Assembly (NCBI RefSeq): GCF_028867935.1
Contig: NZ_JAPQNS010000007.1
Location: forward strand, 351,474-415,473
Source: Flavobacterium sp. SUN052
Lineage (GTDB): Bacteria; Bacteroidota; Bacteroidia; Flavobacteriales; Flavobacteriaceae
Direction: 5' to 3'
DNA: 64,000 bases
Under the pieces are notes generated by a model. It made no database searches. It had not been told where the DNA came from and saw only the letters and a list, made by a program, of their open reading frames with translations. This document shows, one piece after another, positions 61,053 to 64,000 of this stretch. Within the stretch, counting starts at the first letter, position 1. Each line of letters opens with the position of its first letter. The position numbers were made by a program, and so were the translations under genes.

Positions 61053-62306
61053 ATGAAATTCAGCGACTACACCATTGCCCCCGAGGTTAAGCAAAATTTG
61101 GAGACGATGGGCTTCAAACGCCCGACCGACATTCAATACAAAGCTATTCCTCATATTCTGAAGGGCGAGGATGTACTGGCCATTGCCCAGACCGGTACCG
61201 GTAAAACGGCGGCTTTTGCTATCCCTATCATCAGTCAGTTGCACCTCCGCAAAACATCATCGCGCTCCGAGGGTATCCGGTGTGTGGTAATGGTACCCAC
61301 CCGCGAGCTAGCGATTCAGATTGCCGAGGCTTTTCAGGAAATGGCGCGGCACACTAAGGTCAGGATTTTTGCCGTGACCGGCGGAGTGGATCAGGACCCA
61401 CAAATTGCTCGTCTGGACAAGGGTTTCGATGTGCTTGTGGCCACGCCAGGCCGGGTATTCGACCTGGTGCATCAGGGTCACTTGCGGCTAAACCGAGTTG
61501 AAATGCTTGTGCTGGACGAAGCTGACCACATGCTCGCGCTGGGCTTCATTAAGGATATTCGCGACCTGATCCGCCACCTGCCCCGCACCCGGCAAACGCT
61601 CTTTTTCTCGGCCACGATCGACGAAGAAATCAAGAAACTGGCGTATTCACTAGTCGTAAATCCCATCCGTATTCAGATTTCGCCGGACAATCCCGTCAAT
61701 ACGAATATTACCCACTTCATTGCCTTTGTGGAAATGGACGACAAGCGGTTCTTTCTGGAACGACTCATCAATGAGCATCCTGAGAGTAAAATGCTGGTGT
61801 TTGTGCGGACCAAGGTTCGGGCCGAACGCGTGCTGAAAGCGCTGGAACGGGTGGGCATTCAAAGCATGACTATTCACGGCGATAAAGACCAGCAGGACCG
61901 GCTTCAGGTAATGCGGTCGTTCCGCGACGGCGTAGTAAAAATTCTGATTGCGACCGACGTAAGTGCCCGGGGCATCGACATCCCAAACGTCGATTATGTG
62001 GTTAATTACGACATGCCCGAACCACCCGAAAATTACGTTCACCGCATTGGTCGCACGGGTCGGGGAGTCAGCAAAGGTCGGGCTGTAGCATTTTGCGCAC
62101 CCGAAGAGCAACCGCTCCTCCGCGACATTGAAAACTACATTGGCCAGCAAATTGACGCGATTATGTTCTCCGACGACGAACGTCAGATGGCTCGCGACCT
62201 CAGTCCTGAGTCGAAATTCGATCTAAAAACCCTAATGAAAGAAGTGGCCGAGTTTGAAGAAAAGGCTGGCGGAAAGAAAAAGGTAAAAGTGAAGAAAGGG
62301 AAGTAA
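61053..62306 (+). CDS. DEAD-box ATP-dependent RNA helicase
   Basis: A 417-residue cytosolic RNA helicase of the RhlE/CsdA type, used in ribosome assembly and mRNA turnover. Motifs are complete and in order: Q motif (GFKRPTDIQYKAI), I (AQTGTGKT, 45-52), Ia (VPTRELAIQ), GG, Ib (TPGR), II (DEAD), III (SAT), IV, V (ATDVSARGIDIP) and VI (HRIGRTGR). The C-terminal tail is a short basic stretch (AGGKKKVKVKKGK) that could bind RNA, much shorter than in CsdA. It has its own consensus promoter and a leader of about 80 nt with palindromes. Confidence 0.95.
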   Translation: MKFSDYTIAPEVKQNLETMGFKRPTDIQYKAIPHILKGEDVLAIAQTGTGKTAAFAIPIISQLHLRKTSSRSEGIRCVVMVPTRELAIQIAEAFQEMARHTKVRIFAVTGGVDQDPQIARLDKGFDVLVATPGRVFDLVHQGHLRLNRVEMLVLDEADHMLALGFIKDIRDLIRHLPRTRQTLFFSATIDEEIKKLAYSLVVNPIRIQISPDNPVNTNITHFIAFVEMDDKRFFLERLINEHPESKMLVFVRTKVRAERVLKALERVGIQSMTIHGDKDQQDRLQVMRSFRDGVVKILIATDVSARGIDIPNVDYVVNYDMPEPPENYVHRIGRTGRGVSKGRAVAFCAPEEQPLLRDIENYIGQQIDAIMFSDDERQMARDLSPESKFDLKTLMKEVAEFEEKAGGKKKVKVKKGK

Positions 62307-62639
62307 TTGAATGGGTAGCCATTCACCAAGATATCCTACTTTTTGTTATCTTTATAAACCACAAGCTAATCATGCGAACAATTAAGATAGGTATTCTTTC
62401 GGCTTAAGACTAAGAACTTATTTTGAGCGCATGAGGGTAATTGAGCAGCAAAAGCGCGTTTCGTTTAAAGAAAGTAATGTGCCTTACCTGCTTAGAAAAC
62501 CGTCCACTGAATCTGAGTTTGACCAACTAATTGACAAAGCTAAGAACAGCAAAAAATATTTATGCGAAGAAGCTAAGACCTCCTTGGGGTTATGATTATT
62601 GCTGAAGGAATCAAGAAATAGGTATCTTAGAAATCAGTT
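62307..62639. other. Spacer between helicase and AT-rich accessory gene
   Basis: This 333-base region carries GAATGG-GTAG-CCATTC (62310-62325), a short hairpin after the helicase stop, and the small ORF described above. The base composition falls toward AT from here to the right edge. Confidence 0.4.
62431..62595 (+). CDS. Small hypothetical ORF, possible gene remnant
   Basis: A 54-codon frame starting ATG and ending TGA, coding for a charged peptide with FKESNVPYLLRKP and SEFDQLIDKAKNSKKYLCEE. It is preceded at 62372 by ATGCGAACAATTAAG, which encodes MRTIKIGILSA before a stop; that wording resembles the start of a small DNA-binding protein family, so the two pieces may be the remains of one degraded regulator or antitoxin gene. 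This is weak; there is no homology evidence. Confidence 0.3.
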   Translation: MRVIEQQKRVSFKESNVPYLLRKPSTESEFDQLIDKAKNSKKYLCEEAKTSLGL

Positions 62640-63770
62640 ATGAACAAACCGAAATCGAAAAAGAAGATAATTAAGTCTCCGATAGTAAATCCACCAAATG
62701 TTCAAAGTTTAGTAGTTAACCAGCCAACAAAAAAAGAGCTTCCATATTGGTTACAAATAGTAGTTGCAGTATTTGGTATAGTAGGTGGACTTGCTACAAT
62801 TTATAGTATTCTCTTATCTTTGAAAAGCCTTGAAGTTGCTGACGAAAGCTTAGAAGCTGCGAAAATTAGTATAAAGAAATCCGATGAAGCGGGTAAAGAG
62901 CAGCAAAAAGTTCAACAACAACAGCAGGCCGCTTTAGATAGTACTACAAAAGCACTTAGTTTAATGGTGGAACTTGCTCGTAAACAAACATCTATATCAG
63001 ATAGCAGTGCTAGAATGCTTGCAAATGTTGGGCAAAATACTCGTCTTCAATCTGAGATTCTAAGCCAACAAAGGGCCTCTGAATTAGCCGAACTGAGAAA
63101 AAAACCGGAGTTTCAAATACAGGTCTTTTTCCAACCTCGAAGTAGAGAAGAATTACAAAATAAAATAACGAGTATGATTGGTACTGGGATGAGAGTGCAT
63201 CGAGCACAATCGTACTTTGAGCGCATCTATCCAAGAGATCATGGGTCTTTTGGGAAAGTGATAAGATTGCCACTTTGGATAACTGATTGGAAAATTCCTG
63301 ATCAAATTAAGAGCAGAAATATGACCCCAGAGGAGTTATTTAAGGTGAATGAATATGGGCAAAGCTTAAGTCATCAATTAGAGTTTGAGTTCATTCTCAC
63401 TGCCGTCATTAAGAATTTAGGGACTAAAAATGCAACGACCGTACGAGTTATTGCCGGTGGATCAAATTATAATTTTGAAGGTGGCAATTTTATTGCTTAC
63501 GCGTATAAAGAATTGGCTTTTCTCGGTGTTTATAAAGAATCAAATGATGAGATAATAGTTCCGATAAAAATTAGACTTAGGTTTGCGGAGCGAGATTCAT
63601 ACGGGAGGATAAGCCAGAGTGTCCCCCCACCAATTGGAGCAGTATGGTCATTTAATCTAAATGTCTTTGCTGATAACGCACCTGTAAAACGAGAGTCGAT
63701 TAAGGTTCAAGTTTTAAACGAACTGAAACTAAAGTATACAGAACCATTTTTTTGGCCCCAAGATCAATAG
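62640..63770 (+). CDS. Hypothetical membrane protein with coiled coil and C-terminal beta domain
   Basis: I do not recognise this 376-residue protein. It begins with a very basic segment (MNKPKSKKKIIKS), then a single membrane helix at about residues 38-62 (LQIVVAVFGIVGGLATIYSILLSL), a coiled coil from about 65 to 155 rich in Glu, Lys and Gln (EQQKVQQQQQAALDSTTKAL), and a C-terminal domain from about 160 with alternating strands (FEFILTAVIKNLGTKNATTV, IKIRLRFAERD). The orientation is probably N-in with the coiled coil on one side of the inner membrane. It is AT-rich compared with the helicase and lies next to a possible mobile-element end, which suggests an accessory origin. Confidence 0.6.
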   Translation: MNKPKSKKKIIKSPIVNPPNVQSLVVNQPTKKELPYWLQIVVAVFGIVGGLATIYSILLSLKSLEVADESLEAAKISIKKSDEAGKEQQKVQQQQQAALDSTTKALSLMVELARKQTSISDSSARMLANVGQNTRLQSEILSQQRASELAELRKKPEFQIQVFFQPRSREELQNKITSMIGTGMRVHRAQSYFERIYPRDHGSFGKVIRLPLWITDWKIPDQIKSRNMTPEELFKVNEYGQSLSHQLEFEFILTAVIKNLGTKNATTVRVIAGGSNYNFEGGNFIAYAYKELAFLGVYKESNDEIIVPIKIRLRFAERDSYGRISQSVPPPIGAVWSFNLNVFADNAPVKRESIKVQVLNELKLKYTEPFFWPQDQ

Positions 63771-63806
63771 TAAGACTACTTGAGGGGTGGGCGTAAATAG
63801 GAACCA

Positions 63807-63852
63807 GCGTGTGTTAAGGGATTGACGACCAAATCTTTCACCTTACACACGC
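63807..63852 (+). repeat. Inverted repeat ahead of the last open frame
   Basis: GCGTGTGTTAAGG (63807-63819) pairs with CCTTACACACGC (63841-63852) with one bulged T. It ends 7 nt before the ATG at 63859, so the hairpin could restrict translation initiation, as in leaders of some insertion sequences. Confidence 0.5.
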
Positions 63853-63858
63853 GGCCCC

Positions 63859-64000
63859 ATGGAAGCGAAATTAACCCCTTTGCTTGAGTTTCTAAATGCC
63901 GTCTGGCTGCAACGGCCTCCGCAACAACCAAAACGAGGAAAGCCAGAGCTCTTTTCAACCATGTCCTTTGTCTTGTTTTTCATGCTCATGCTCCTCAAAC
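63859..64000 (+). CDS. Partial CDS, possible transposase N-terminus, cut by window edge
   Basis: ATG at 63859 opens a frame with no stop to base 64000 (47 codons). It starts MEAKLTPLLEFLNAVWL, has a basic proline-containing segment (QRPPQQPKRGKPELFST), then a hydrophobic stretch SFVLFFMLMLLK. This order (short helix, RGKPE segment, FVLFFxLMxLK) resembles the N-termini of some IS4/IS5-type transposases of Bacteroidota, with moderate doubt. The inverted repeat just upstream fits an insertion-sequence end, but no terminal repeat pair can be checked because the element continues past the window. Confidence 0.4.
   Translation, partial: MEAKLTPLLEFLNAVWLQRPPQQPKRGKPELFSTMSFVLFFMLMLLK

Overview
The window looks like chromosomal DNA of a Bacteroidota species of the Cytophagales, probably Spirosoma or a close relative. 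The evidence is a SusC/SusD pair, three very large proteins ending in a type IX secretion (T9SS) sorting domain, the long IspG typical of Bacteroidota, the DUF5690 and DUF5686 families, and promoters with a TAnnTTTG -7 box. The genus is an inference. No rRNA, tRNA or CRISPR array was recognised.

Layout. 1-1265 is an AT-rich accessory segment cut by the left edge: a DUF1648-like membrane protein and a zinc-ribbon gene broken by an in-frame TGA. 1591-8560 holds housekeeping and small genes: ispG, a small membrane protein plus a YjbR-type protein, a TPR protein, a LysE-type exporter, a Nudix hydrolase divergent from a CDF metal transporter, and a secreted TIM-barrel protein. 8621-21838 is a 13-kb run of minus-strand genes read from 21838 down: SusC, SusD, a periplasmic metallophosphoesterase, a PhnZ-like HD oxygenase, a propeller/phosphoesterase fusion, a YoeB-type toxin-antitoxin pair, a DUF5690 transporter, a phosphonatase-like HAD hydrolase and an FAD oxidoreductase. 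I read it as an organophosphonate/organophosphate uptake and breakdown locus, the first of two main points of interest. 22098-23976 is a pterin operon (PTPS, FolE, SDR). 24282-28732 carries a degenerate Gfo/Idh protein, a queuosine-precursor transporter, an SDR with an MlaE permease, and a ROK kinase.

29025-53005 is the second point of interest: three tandem paralogous giant surface proteins of 3315, 2393 and 1976 residues, built from tandem immunoglobulin-like repeats (288-bp unit) and ending in T9SS sorting domains. They share eight copies of a Cys-bracketed domain I do not recognise, the first 20 or so codons, and an 11-bp upstream motif placed 80-81 nt before every start codon. They are probably adhesins or matrix proteins.

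53197-62306 returns to ordinary genes: a DUF5686 outer-membrane protein, a small membrane protein, deoC, a second YoeB-type module, an amidase, a GMC oxidoreductase and a DEAD-box helicase. 62431-64000 is AT-rich and accessory, with a coiled-coil membrane protein and what may be the start of a transposase cut by the right edge. Intergenic regions hold several dispersed inverted repeats, including a perfect 30-bp pair at 56034-56135.
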